Below are positions 24,316-32,665 of a DNA stretch of 64,000 nucleotides, in pieces. Both the position numbers and the translations under genes were made by a program. This stretch comes from Marinisporobacter balticus (GTDB taxonomy: Bacteria > Bacillota > Clostridia > Peptostreptococcales > Thermotaleaceae). The stretch lies in the NCBI RefSeq assembly GCF_004345705.1, contig NZ_SLWV01000014.1:16880-80879 (forward strand). The letters run 5' to 3'. A model generated the notes under the pieces. The model was not told where the DNA came from, searched no databases, and worked only from the letters and a program-made list of their open reading frames with translations. Position 1 is the stretch's first letter. Each line of letters begins with the position of its first letter.

Positions 24316-24477
24316 ATGAACAAACTTATTAGAAAGGAAAATGTAGAACAATTTAATTTTTTTAGTTTTTACTTTAGCTGGGGCTATTTTTATTTTAGCG
24401 CAAGCACTTTGTTCTACAAAAAAATAAAAATTTTCTATTCTAATGAGGGGTTTCAAGGGCTATATATTTCTGTATAA
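24316..24477 (+). CDS. Aromatic-rich leader peptide 2 (attenuation ORF)
   Basis: This second 53-codon leader has TTGGAGGAAA before its ATG. The peptide keeps the first copy's plan: NKLIRKENVEQFNFF, then SFYFSWGYFYFSAS, LFYKKIKIFYSNE and the end LYISV. Tyr positions of copy 1 are partly Phe here (NYFSVYF becomes NFFSFYF) and one of the two Trp codons is lost. This raises the Phe share, which may tune the copy to a different amino acid (inference). Its position between promoter, terminator and the second DAHP synthase gene matches copy 1. Confidence 0.85.
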   Translation: MNKLIRKENVEQFNFFSFYFSWGYFYFSASTLFYKKIKIFYSNEGFQGLYISV

Positions 24478-24549
24478 GAGATTAGGTGTACTATAAAGTT
24501 ATAGTATGCGTTTATACAAGGAAGACTCATTAGTTGAGTCTTCTTTTTT
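24440..24549 (+). promoter_or_regulatory. Attenuator 2: alternative antiterminator and terminator helices
   Basis: CTAATGAG (24440-24447) is complementary to CTCATTAG (24526-24533) within the terminator GAAGACTC-attagtt-GAGTCTTC-T6 (24521-24549). The intervening nine-pair hairpin (24486-24509) differs from copy 1 by pair-preserving changes (U-A to U-G, A-U to G-U), and the terminator stem swaps G-U for A-U. Such changes support selection on the RNA fold. Confidence 0.8.
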
Positions 24550-24582
24550 ATATAAAAGACAAAAAAACTAGGAGGAATAAAA

Positions 24583-25596
24583 ATGATTATTGTAATGAAA
24601 CCAAAAACAGAACAACAAGATATTGAAAAAATTAAACGAAAAATGGAAAGCCTAGGATGTGAAGTACATGAAACAGTAGGAGAAAATCGTCATATATTAG
24701 GATTGGTAGGAGATACGAGTAAAATTGATCCGAGTCAAATAAAAGCAAATAGAAATGTAGAAAAATTAATGTATGTACAGGAACCTTATAAAAAAGCAAA
24801 TAGACTGTTTCATCCAGAAAATTCTGTTATCTCTGTGAGAGATAGAAGCATTGGTGGGCAAAAACTAGCGATTATAGCAGGACCATGTTCTGTAGAAAGT
24901 GAAGAACAGATTATAAGCATTAGCGAACAAATAAAAGAATCAGGGGCTGGATTTTTAAGAGGTGGGGCATTTAAACCAAGAACATCTCCATATAGCTTCC
25001 AAGGATTAAGAGAAGGAGGACTTGAATTACTAAAGCGAGCAAGAGAAAAAACGGGACTTCCTATTGTTACAGAACTGATGTCTGCTGATTTAATAGAAAA
25101 GTTTGTAGAAGATGTAGACGTGATACAAATTGGCGCAAGAAATATGCAAAACTTTGATTTATTAAAAGAGGTTGGAAAAACAGATAAACCAATACTACTT
25201 AAGAGAGGAATGTCTGCTACAATAGAAGAGTTGTTAATGGCTGCAGAATATATTATGTCGGAGGGAAATGAAAATGTAATCCTTTGTGAACGAGGGGTAA
25301 GAACTTTTGAACAATATACAAGAAATACACTAGATTTAAGTGCAATACCTGTAATAAAAAAATTGAGCCATCTGCCTGTAGTTGTTGATCCAAGCCATGC
25401 GGCAGGATTATGGTGGTTAGTAGAACCGCTTGCTAAGGCTGCAATCGCAGTAGGTGCAGATGGATTAATGATAGAAGTACACAATGATCCTGCAAATGCT
25501 AAGTGTGATGGACAACAATCTATTACACCGGAAAGATTTAAAACACTAATGAATTCTTTAAAACAAATTGCAAATATCGAGAATCGAACGCTATAG
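24583..25596 (+). CDS. aroF: DAHP synthase 2 (AroF paralogue)
   Basis: This 337-residue paralogue of the upstream enzyme has the same two-domain plan. The barrel is nearly identical (IIAGPCSVESEEQI, GGAFKPRTSPYSFQGL, QIGARNMQNF, CERGVRTFE, VDPSHAAG). Differences gather in the N-terminal regulatory domain (for example CEVHETVGENRHILG against CSIHASQGESFYLLG), as expected for isozymes with different feedback inhibitors (inference). AGGAGG precedes the start. It is followed at once by tyrA, so this copy heads the long aro operon. Confidence 0.96.
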   Translation: MIIVMKPKTEQQDIEKIKRKMESLGCEVHETVGENRHILGLVGDTSKIDPSQIKANRNVEKLMYVQEPYKKANRLFHPENSVISVRDRSIGGQKLAIIAGPCSVESEEQIISISEQIKESGAGFLRGGAFKPRTSPYSFQGLREGGLELLKRAREKTGLPIVTELMSADLIEKFVEDVDVIQIGARNMQNFDLLKEVGKTDKPILLKRGMSATIEELLMAAEYIMSEGNENVILCERGVRTFEQYTRNTLDLSAIPVIKKLSHLPVVVDPSHAAGLWWLVEPLAKAAIAVGADGLMIEVHNDPANAKCDGQQSITPERFKTLMNSLKQIANIENRTL

Positions 25597-25609
25597 TGAG
25601 GTGGTAGAT

Positions 25610-26473
25610 TTGGAAGATTTTGATTTTAACATAACGATTGTAGGGCTCGGATTAATTGGTGGTTCTTATGCAATGGCATTAAAAGATCTGAATCCTAAAA
25701 ATATATGGGCAGTGGATATAGATAAAAATGCCCTAAAAACTGCACAAGAATTAGGAATTATTGATCAAGGGTATGTAGATCCTGAAATACCACTAAAAAA
25801 TTCTGATATTGTTATTTTGTGCATATATCCAAATTTGGCTATAGAGTTTATAAAAGAGCAGATGGATCATTTTAAAACAGGCGCGATTATCACTGATACA
25901 GCAGGTATAAAAGAAAAATTGCTCAGCAAAATAAATGGATTTGTTCGAACGGATATTGACTTTATCGGAGGCCATCCAATGGCAGGCAGAGAATATAAAG
26001 GATTATCTTTTGCATCAAAAGATATATTTGATGGCGCCAATTATATTCTTACACCGATTGAACAAAATAAAAAAGAAAATATTCAAAGGATAGAATACAT
26101 GATAAAAGGCATAGGGTGTAAAAATATTATAAAGATAGATCCTAAAAAACATGATGAAATCATTGCTTTTACAAGTCAATTGCCACATATTGTAGCAGCA
26201 GCACTTATGAATGGTGCGAAGGAAGAAAATACACATCTATTTGTAGCTGGCAGTTTTAAAGATGCTACAAGGGTAGCGCGTATGAATACAAAGTTGTGGT
26301 CAGAACTTTTAATAGAGAACAGAGAAAATACGATAGAACAAATAGAGCGATTTGAGAAGTACATGACAGAAATAAAAAATACGATCATCAATAATGATCA
26401 AGTGACTTTAGAAGAATTATTTGAAAATGCAAGGGGTAAGAGGGAGGAATTTATTGAAAAATGTATGAAATAG
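25610..26473 (+). CDS. tyrA: Prephenate dehydrogenase
   Basis: TyrA oxidises prephenate to 4-hydroxyphenylpyruvate for tyrosine. The 287-residue chain has the NAD-binding motif VGLGLIGGSYAMAL and VDIDKNA, then ILCIYPN, TDTAGIKEKL, FIGGHPMAGREYKG, FTSQLPHIVAAAL and FKDATRVA. No C-terminal ACT domain is present. The TTG at 25610 has GAGGTGG at proper distance, 13 bases after the aroF stop; the open frame further upstream lies inside aroF. It overlaps aroB. Confidence 0.95.
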   Translation: MEDFDFNITIVGLGLIGGSYAMALKDLNPKNIWAVDIDKNALKTAQELGIIDQGYVDPEIPLKNSDIVILCIYPNLAIEFIKEQMDHFKTGAIITDTAGIKEKLLSKINGFVRTDIDFIGGHPMAGREYKGLSFASKDIFDGANYILTPIEQNKKENIQRIEYMIKGIGCKNIIKIDPKKHDEIIAFTSQLPHIVAAALMNGAKEENTHLFVAGSFKDATRVARMNTKLWSELLIENRENTIEQIERFEKYMTEIKNTIINNDQVTLEELFENARGKREEFIEKCMK

Positions 26474-27549
26474 ATATTAATCTTCCACAAAAAAGCTATC
26501 CAATTATGATAAAAAATGGACTAATGGATCATATGGGAGAGGAAATAAAAAAAATATATAAGCATAAAAAGATTGCGCTGATCACCGATAAAAATGTTGA
26601 AAAATTATATGGAAAAAAGATCATAGCAGATCTAGGAAAAAATGGTTTTGAAATAAAAATGATTGTGATAAATCCAGGAGAACAAAGCAAATCTTTAGAT
26701 GTCTTAGCTAATATTTATGATGAACTTTTGAATTTTGGGATCACAAGAGGAGATTTAGTCATTGCATTTGGTGGTGGCGTTGTTGGTGATTTAACTGGAT
26801 TTGCAACAGCTACATTGCTTAGAGGAATCCCTTTTATACAAATACCGACATCTCTTTTAGCACAAATTGATAGCAGTGTGGGTGGAAAAGTAGCCGTTAA
26901 TTTACCGAAAGGGAAAAATTTAGTGGGAAACTTTTACCATCCAAAGGCGGTTTTTATAGATCCAGAACTTCTAAAGACGCTTGATAAAAGATTTTTACAT
27001 GATGGTATGGCAGAAGTGATCAAATATGGGTGCATAAAAGATAAAGACTTATTTTATCGTTTGCTTAAACTGAATAGTGAAGAAGAATTATTTGATCATA
27101 TAGAGGAAATTATTTATCAGTGTTGTAAAATAAAGAAAGAAGTAGTAGAAAAGGATGAATTAGATACAGGTGAGAGAATGTTATTAAACTTTGGACACAC
27201 TTTAGGCCATGCAATAGAAAAATATTTTAATTATGAATGGTATACCCATGGAGAAGCTGTAGCAATTGGGATGTATCATATCACAAAAAAGAGTGAAGTG
27301 ATGGGGATAACAAAGAGGGGCACAGCAGATTTAATAAAAGAAATATTAAAAAAATATGGATTATCCTATATATTACCCAAAATGGATCAAAGAAAAAATA
27401 TAGAAACAATTGGGTTAGATAAGAAAAATAAAGGAAAAGATATCAATCTTATTTTGTTGAAAGAAATTGGAGAAAGTTTCATAAAGCAGATGGATAGAGA
27501 AAATATAGATGCTTATATAGGGAGGGAAAATGACGATGAAGAGTGTTAA
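26461..27549 (+). CDS. aroB: 3-dehydroquinate synthase
   Basis: AroB turns DAHP into 3-dehydroquinate using NAD and a metal ion. The 362-residue protein shows NPGEQSKSLDV, FGGGVVGDLTGFATATLLRGIPFIQIPTSLLAQIDSSVGGKVAVN, the metal ligands in MAEVIKYGCI, NFGHTLGHAIE and THGEAVAIGM. It overlaps tyrA by 13 bases and aroA by 20 or 14, depending on the aroA start. Confidence 0.97.
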   Translation: MYEIDINLPQKSYPIMIKNGLMDHMGEEIKKIYKHKKIALITDKNVEKLYGKKIIADLGKNGFEIKMIVINPGEQSKSLDVLANIYDELLNFGITRGDLVIAFGGGVVGDLTGFATATLLRGIPFIQIPTSLLAQIDSSVGGKVAVNLPKGKNLVGNFYHPKAVFIDPELLKTLDKRFLHDGMAEVIKYGCIKDKDLFYRLLKLNSEEELFDHIEEIIYQCCKIKKEVVEKDELDTGERMLLNFGHTLGHAIEKYFNYEWYTHGEAVAIGMYHITKKSEVMGITKRGTADLIKEILKKYGLSYILPKMDQRKNIETIGLDKKNKGKDINLILLKEIGESFIKQMDRENIDAYIGRENDDEEC

Positions 27550-28837
27550 AATTATACCATCTTTACTGAATGGACAAGTTCGTATACCCCCGTCAAAAAG
27601 CATGAGTCATAGAGCCATCATTGGTGCAGGGCTTTCAGAGGGAACAAGTCATATAGACAATATTGCATTTTCTGATGATATTATTGCTACACTAGAGGGA
27701 ATAAAAGCTTTTGGCGTGATGACAAATCATTTAGATCAAGACTTAGAACATGAACCAAAGCGTATTGCCATAACAGGAAATGGAAAAATGGAGCTTATAC
27801 ATGAAACAATAAACTGTAAAGAATCGGGTTCTACATTAAGGTTTTTGATTCCAATGGCAGGATTAATTGAAGAAAAAGTAACTTTTATAGGCAAAGGAAA
27901 GCTAGTAGAGCGTCCTCTTAATACGTATTATGAAATATTTAAAGAACAAAATATCGCATATACAAACAATGAAGGAAAACTGCCTTTAAGTATAATAGGA
28001 AGATTAAAACCGGGGATATTTAAAATCAAGGGAAATGTAAGTTCTCAATTCATAACAGGGCTTTTGTTTGTATTGCCACTACTTGATGGAGACTCTAAAA
28101 TGATCATTACAACACCATTAGAATCTAAGGGATATGTAGATTTAACCCTTTCTATTTTAGAAAGATTTTCTATAAAGATAGAAAATAATAATGATCATGA
28201 GTTTATAATCAAAGGAAATCAAAAGTATAGAGCACAGGATTATCGTGTAGAAGGAGATTTTTCGCAAGCTGCTTTTTGGATTGTAGCAGGTTTATTAGGC
28301 GGAAATATACAATGTAGTGACTTAAATATGCATTCTCTTCAAGGAGATAAAGCGATTTTAGATATTGTGAAAAAAATGGGGGCGAATTTATCCATTGACC
28401 AAGATACCATTCAAATAGAAAAATCAGATACAAAAGGAATCACCATTGATGCTTCACAATGCCCAGATCTTGTACCTATACTTGCTACTTTAGGGGCACT
28501 GAGTAAAGGCACTACAAAAATAATCAATGCAGCTAGGCTTCGTATAAAAGAATCAGATCGATTAAAAGCGATGGCTACAGAGTTAAACAAATTAGGCGCA
28601 GATGTGAAAGAATTAGAAGAAGGACTTGAGATTCATGGAAAAGAAAAATTAAAGGGTGGGACTGTTGATAGTTGGAATGATCATCGTATTGCTATGGCGC
28701 TAGCTATGGCTTCTATAAAGTGCAGTGAACCTGTAATTATAACGAATAGCCATGCTGTAAGTAAATCTTATCCAACATTCTGGCAGGATTTTGAAAAAAC
28801 AGGAGGAAAAATAGATGAGTGGCATATGGGGGAATAA
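27536..28837 (+). CDS. aroA: EPSP synthase
   Basis: 5-enolpyruvylshikimate-3-phosphate synthase has about 433 residues here. Visible motifs are PPSKSMSHRAIIGAGLSEG, CKESGSTLRFLIPMAG, the GNVSSQFITGLL loop, RIKESDRLKAMATELNKLGA and WNDHRIAMALA. The glycine of the PEP site is changed relative to class I (ESGSTLRF rather than NAGTAMR), as in class II-like Firmicute enzymes. The second ATG (27536) has GGAGGG nine bases before it; the ATG at 27530 is too close. It overlaps aroC. Confidence 0.96.
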   Translation: MKSVKIIPSLLNGQVRIPPSKSMSHRAIIGAGLSEGTSHIDNIAFSDDIIATLEGIKAFGVMTNHLDQDLEHEPKRIAITGNGKMELIHETINCKESGSTLRFLIPMAGLIEEKVTFIGKGKLVERPLNTYYEIFKEQNIAYTNNEGKLPLSIIGRLKPGIFKIKGNVSSQFITGLLFVLPLLDGDSKMIITTPLESKGYVDLTLSILERFSIKIENNNDHEFIIKGNQKYRAQDYRVEGDFSQAAFWIVAGLLGGNIQCSDLNMHSLQGDKAILDIVKKMGANLSIDQDTIQIEKSDTKGITIDASQCPDLVPILATLGALSKGTTKIINAARLRIKESDRLKAMATELNKLGADVKELEEGLEIHGKEKLKGGTVDSWNDHRIAMALAMASIKCSEPVIITNSHAVSKSYPTFWQDFEKTGGKIDEWHMGE

Positions 28838-29915
28838 TATAAAACTTTCCATCTTTGGAGAATCTCATGGAAAAGGTATTGGCATTGTGATGGATGGATT
28901 GCCAGCAGGCATACCATTGGATCTTGATGGAATCAAGAAAGAAATGCAAAGAAGAGCACCTGGAAGGAATGAAATATCTACCCCAAGGAAAGAAAAAGAT
29001 GACTTTGATCTATTAAGTGGCTATTTTAATAATAAAACAACTGGAACACCTCTTTGTTGTATCATCTATAATACAAACCAGCAGTCTAAAGATTATGCAG
29101 CCATAAAGGATACGATGCGTCCAGGACATGCAGACTATACAGGGTATGCAAAATATTTTGGATCGAATGATTATAGAGGAGGCGGACATTTTTCAGGAAG
29201 AATTACAGCACCCTTGGTTTTTGCAGGGGCAGTTGCAAAACAAATACTAGAAAAAAAGAATATTATCATTGGGAGCCATATAAAAAATATAGGGAATATA
29301 AATGATCATGCTTTTGATCCGTTAAATATAAAAGGAGACGTTTTAAAGAAAATGATAGATAAAACTTTTCCAGTTATAGATGCGGACAAAGGACTAAAAA
29401 TGAAGGAAATGATTTTAAAGGCCAAGGAAGAAATGGACTCGGTAGGAGGAATCATTGAGACGGCTGTAGTCAATTTTCCAGTAGGTGTAGGATCACCTTT
29501 TTTCGATTCAATTGAAAGTAAGCTCGCGCATATATTATTTTCCATTCCAGCTGTAAAGGGTGTAGAATTTGGAGTAGGGTTTGATATTGCTAAAATGAAA
29601 GGTTCTGTTTCAAACGATGCATACTTTATAGAGAAAGATCAAATCAAGACGTATACCAACCATAATGGCGGTATTCTTGGTGGCATTAGTAATGGGATGC
29701 CTATTCTGTTTAGAACAGCATTTAAGCCAACACCTTCAATAGGAAAAATACAAAAAACCATTGATATAAAAAAACGAGAGAATATAGAAACACAAGTAAA
29801 GGGACGTCATGATCCGTGTATTGTACCTAGAGCAGTACCCGTAGTAGAAGGCGCGGCCGCTATAGGACTATTAGATTTGATGATAGAAAAGGATGGGATT
29901 GGATGGATGCTTTAG
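28815..29915 (+). CDS. aroC: Chorismate synthase
   Basis: This FMN-dependent enzyme makes chorismate from EPSP. The 366-residue chain has SIFGESHGKGIGIVMDGLPAGI, RRAPGRNEISTPRKEKDD, GTPLCCIIYN, MRPGHADYTGYAKY, DYRGGGHFSGR, GGIIETAV, NHNGGILGGISNGMPI and GRHDPCIVPRAVPVVE. It overlaps aroA at its start and pheA at its end. Confidence 0.97.
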   Translation: MSGIWGNNIKLSIFGESHGKGIGIVMDGLPAGIPLDLDGIKKEMQRRAPGRNEISTPRKEKDDFDLLSGYFNNKTTGTPLCCIIYNTNQQSKDYAAIKDTMRPGHADYTGYAKYFGSNDYRGGGHFSGRITAPLVFAGAVAKQILEKKNIIIGSHIKNIGNINDHAFDPLNIKGDVLKKMIDKTFPVIDADKGLKMKEMILKAKEEMDSVGGIIETAVVNFPVGVGSPFFDSIESKLAHILFSIPAVKGVEFGVGFDIAKMKGSVSNDAYFIEKDQIKTYTNHNGGILGGISNGMPILFRTAFKPTPSIGKIQKTIDIKKRENIETQVKGRHDPCIVPRAVPVVEGAAAIGLLDLMIEKDGIGWML

Positions 29916-31039
29916 GGAGTATGAGGAAGGAAATTGATCAGATAGATAAAGAAATGGTGAAATTATTTGAAAAAAGAATGGAGACTGCTTTGAAAATTGC
30001 GGAATATAAAAAAAACAATGATATTCCTGTATTTAATGGCAATAGAGAAGAACAAGTGATAAAGAAAAATATCTTGCATATAAAGAATAAAAATCTCCAA
30101 AAATCTGCAGAAGTATTTTTAAATAGCATGATGGCAATCAGTAGAAAAATCCAAGAAAGCATGATTGTTAGATGTATACAAGAAGAAAAAGATTGTAAGA
30201 CATCTATTTCAGAAAAATGCCCACGAATAGGATTTCAGGGTGTAGGGGGGTCATTTAGCGAACAAGCATTAATGGAATATTTTGGGGATTCTATAATTAC
30301 GAAAAATGTAAATCAATTTAAAGATGTATTTGAAGCTCTTAAAAATAATGAAATAGATTATGGGGTATTGCCTATAGAAAATTCTTCAACGGGTGGAATT
30401 TCCCAAGTATATGATTTGCTAAGAAAGTATGGGTGTTATATCGTAGGAGAGCGTTGTATAAAAGTAGAACATCAACTATTAGGGATAAAAGGTACAAAAC
30501 TAGAAGATATCATAGAAGTATATTCACATCCGCAGGCTTTTGAGCAGAGTAGTGAATTTTTTAGAACACATAGAGATTGGAAAATTATTCCTTATAGCAA
30601 TACAGCCATGAGTGCAAAGTTTATAAAAGATGAAAATATTAAAACAAAAGCTGCTGTAGCAAGTATTAAGGCAGCTAAGTTATATGGTTTGGATATTATT
30701 CAATCGAACATAAATGATAATAAAAGTAATTATACAAGATTTATTGTAATCGGAAAAAATTTGGAAATTCATCCTACTGTGGATAAGATTAGTGTAGTCG
30801 TTGCTACGCCCCATAAGGCAGGCGCGTTATATAGTATTTTAAGATATTTTTCGGAAAATAATTTAAACATGCTAAAAATAGAATCAAGACCTATGATTGA
30901 TCGGTCGTGGGAGTATTTCTTTTATATAGATTTTGAAGGGAATTTAAATGAAGAAGTTGTAAAAGAAGCAATTGAGTTAATTAAGGAAAATAGTAGTTTT
31001 TTTCAATTACTGGGTAATTATAAAGGACACAAGAGATAG
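29903..31039 (+). CDS. pheA: Chorismate mutase - prephenate dehydratase (P-protein)
   Basis: This bifunctional 378-residue enzyme of phenylalanine synthesis has a chorismate mutase AroQ domain (about 1-90; RKEIDQIDKEMVKLFEKRM, PVFNGNREEQ), a prephenate dehydratase domain (about 108-285; RIGFQGVGGSFSEQALMEYFG, YGVLPIENSSTGGI, YSHPQAFEQ, NTAMSAKFI) and an ACT domain (about 295-370; ATPHKAGALYSILRYF, NMLKIESRP) for Phe feedback. It overlaps aroC by 13 bases. Confidence 0.97.
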   Translation: MDALGSMRKEIDQIDKEMVKLFEKRMETALKIAEYKKNNDIPVFNGNREEQVIKKNILHIKNKNLQKSAEVFLNSMMAISRKIQESMIVRCIQEEKDCKTSISEKCPRIGFQGVGGSFSEQALMEYFGDSIITKNVNQFKDVFEALKNNEIDYGVLPIENSSTGGISQVYDLLRKYGCYIVGERCIKVEHQLLGIKGTKLEDIIEVYSHPQAFEQSSEFFRTHRDWKIIPYSNTAMSAKFIKDENIKTKAAVASIKAAKLYGLDIIQSNINDNKSNYTRFIVIGKNLEIHPTVDKISVVVATPHKAGALYSILRYFSENNLNMLKIESRPMIDRSWEYFFYIDFEGNLNEEVVKEAIELIKENSSFFQLLGNYKGHKR

Positions 31040-31053
31040 GGGAGAGGTTGTGA

Positions 31054-31869
31054 ATGGGAATTTATGGACTTATAGGAGAAAAATTAAGCCATAGTTTTTC
31101 TCCTATTATACATAAAATGATTTTTGAAGAATTAAGGATGGAGGGACACTATCATTTATTTGAATTAAAAAAACAATATTTAAGAGACGGATTATATGGA
31201 TTAAAAGCATTAAGTGCAAAAGGTGTAAATGTAACGATTCCTTATAAGATGGAGTTGATGAAATATTTAGATCATATTTCAGATGAAGCAAGACAGATTG
31301 GGGCAATCAACACCATCTGTTTTAAAGATAATCAAACGATTGGATATAATACAGACTACTATGGTTTTGGCATGATGCTTGAAAAAAATCAGGTTGATTT
31401 ACAGGGTAAAAAGGCTGTCATATTAGGAACGGGTGGTGCTTCAAAGGCGGTGCTTCAGTATCTGATAGATCATGAAATAGAACAAGTTACTTTTGTCAGT
31501 AGAGATATTGAAAAAACAAAAAAAATATATATAGCATTTGAATGTATATCCTATGATCAAGTGAAAGACCTACGAGGATATGATTTGATGATCAATTGTA
31601 CACCTGTTGGGATGTATCCAAATATAAAACATGCACCAGTATCAAAAGAAACGGTTAAAAAGTTTAAAACGATCATTGACTTAATATACAATCCAAAAGA
31701 GACCTTATTCTTAGAATATGCAAAAGAAGAAGGATTAAAAAGTATAAATGGGCTGTATATGTTGGTAGGACAGGCAATAAAGGCACAGGAATTATGGAAT
31801 GATATAAAAATAGATAGATATATTTGTGATAGGATTTATGAAAAAATTTGTGCGATAAGGAATGAATAA
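31054..31869 (+). CDS. aroE: Shikimate dehydrogenase
   Basis: AroE reduces 3-dehydroshikimate with NADPH. The 271-residue protein has YGLIGEKLSHSFSPIIHKM, VNVTIPYKMELM with the catalytic Lys, GAINTICFKDNQTIGYNTDYYGF, the nucleotide loop ILGTGGASKAVLQYL, NCTPVGMYPN and GLYMLVGQAIKAQELW. GGGGAGAGG precedes the start, 15 bases after pheA. Confidence 0.96.
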   Translation: MGIYGLIGEKLSHSFSPIIHKMIFEELRMEGHYHLFELKKQYLRDGLYGLKALSAKGVNVTIPYKMELMKYLDHISDEARQIGAINTICFKDNQTIGYNTDYYGFGMMLEKNQVDLQGKKAVILGTGGASKAVLQYLIDHEIEQVTFVSRDIEKTKKIYIAFECISYDQVKDLRGYDLMINCTPVGMYPNIKHAPVSKETVKKFKTIIDLIYNPKETLFLEYAKEEGLKSINGLYMLVGQAIKAQELWNDIKIDRYICDRIYEKICAIRNE

Positions 31870-31948
31870 AAATGTTGAGCATGGATATTTAGCAAATGAT
31901 TAATAATCATTTGTAAGTAAATCGTTATAGGGTGAGGTGATGATTATA

Positions 31949-32434
31949 TTGAAAAATATTGTCTTGATAGGGATGCCTGGCTGTGGAAAAACGACAATAG
32001 GGAAACTTTTAGCAGAAAGATTGAATATGAAATTTTGTGATATAGATGAATATATTGAAGAAAAGACAGAGAAAAGGATTTGTGAAATTTTTCAGGATGG
32101 AGAAGAAGCTTTTAGAAAAATAGAAAGAAAAGCTGTAAAAGAAGTAAGTGAAAATTTATCGATGGTGATCTCTACAGGTGGAGGGGTTGTAAAATCTGAA
32201 AGGAATATAGAAATACTTAAAAAAAAAGGAATGATTATATTTATTAATCGGTCAGTAGAGAAGATTATCTCAGATATTGATACAAAGGAACGTCCTTTAT
32301 TAAAAGATGGAAAAGAAAAAATTTATAAATTATATCAAGAAAGATATGTTTTATATAAAAAGTATGGAGACTATGAAATCATCAATGATACAACATTAGA
32401 GGGTGTAGTTGATCGTATTATGAATATTTTATAG
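31949..32434 (+). CDS. aroK: Shikimate kinase
   Basis: AroK phosphorylates shikimate. The protein (161 residues from the TTG) shows the P-loop GMPGCGKTTIGKLLAERL, FCDIDEYIEEKT, the substrate arginine in EEAFRKIERKAV, ISTGGGVV and the lid ERPLL. GAGGTGA lies eight bases before the TTG at 31949; the ATG at 31940 is the alternative but overlaps that site. It is the last gene of the aro cluster. AroD is not present in the cluster. Confidence 0.93.
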   Translation: MKNIVLIGMPGCGKTTIGKLLAERLNMKFCDIDEYIEEKTEKRICEIFQDGEEAFRKIERKAVKEVSENLSMVISTGGGVVKSERNIEILKKKGMIIFINRSVEKIISDIDTKERPLLKDGKEKIYKLYQERYVLYKKYGDYEIINDTTLEGVVDRIMNIL

Positions 32435-32621
32435 ATGAAAAAATTTATACAGGGATTAACTATGCGCGTATTACTTTTTTAAAGAATAAAAAATAAGTAT
32501 TTTAATATTTGCGAATAAAGTATTTCTAAATAGATATCAGAAGAAAACGCATAGTGAAGTGACTTTGTTTTGGATATTCCTCGGGATGATTGCACTTTAA
32601 AAAAAATAGACAAATAAAATG

Positions 32622-32658
32622 GACGGCTCTTTGTATGGGATCAATACAAGGAACCGTC
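32622..32658 (-). terminator. Hairpin downstream of the 32666-33382 gene
   Basis: GACGG-c-TCTTTGTAT-gggatca-ATACAAGGA-ACCGTC is a long stem with one mismatch and a wobble pair. It follows the minus-strand gene, and TTTTATTTG follows on that strand. Confidence 0.7.
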
Positions 32659-32665
32659 TATTAAT

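Noticed and set aside
22892..24477. Aromatic-rich ORFs as ordinary small membrane proteins
   Set aside because: A hydrophobic peptide is possible, but the placement before a terminator and aroF, the embedded antiterminator complement and its repeat in both units fit a leader much better. Kept as an alternative.
24810..25484. Minus-strand ORF of 224 codons opposite the second aroF
   Set aside because: A similar antisense frame exists opposite the first aroF, as expected from the gene's codon pattern; aroF itself is certain.
23157..25596. Tandem aroF genes as an assembly duplication
   Set aside because: The copies differ at many positions in protein, leader and promoter flanks, with pair-preserving changes in the attenuators, so they are true paralogues.
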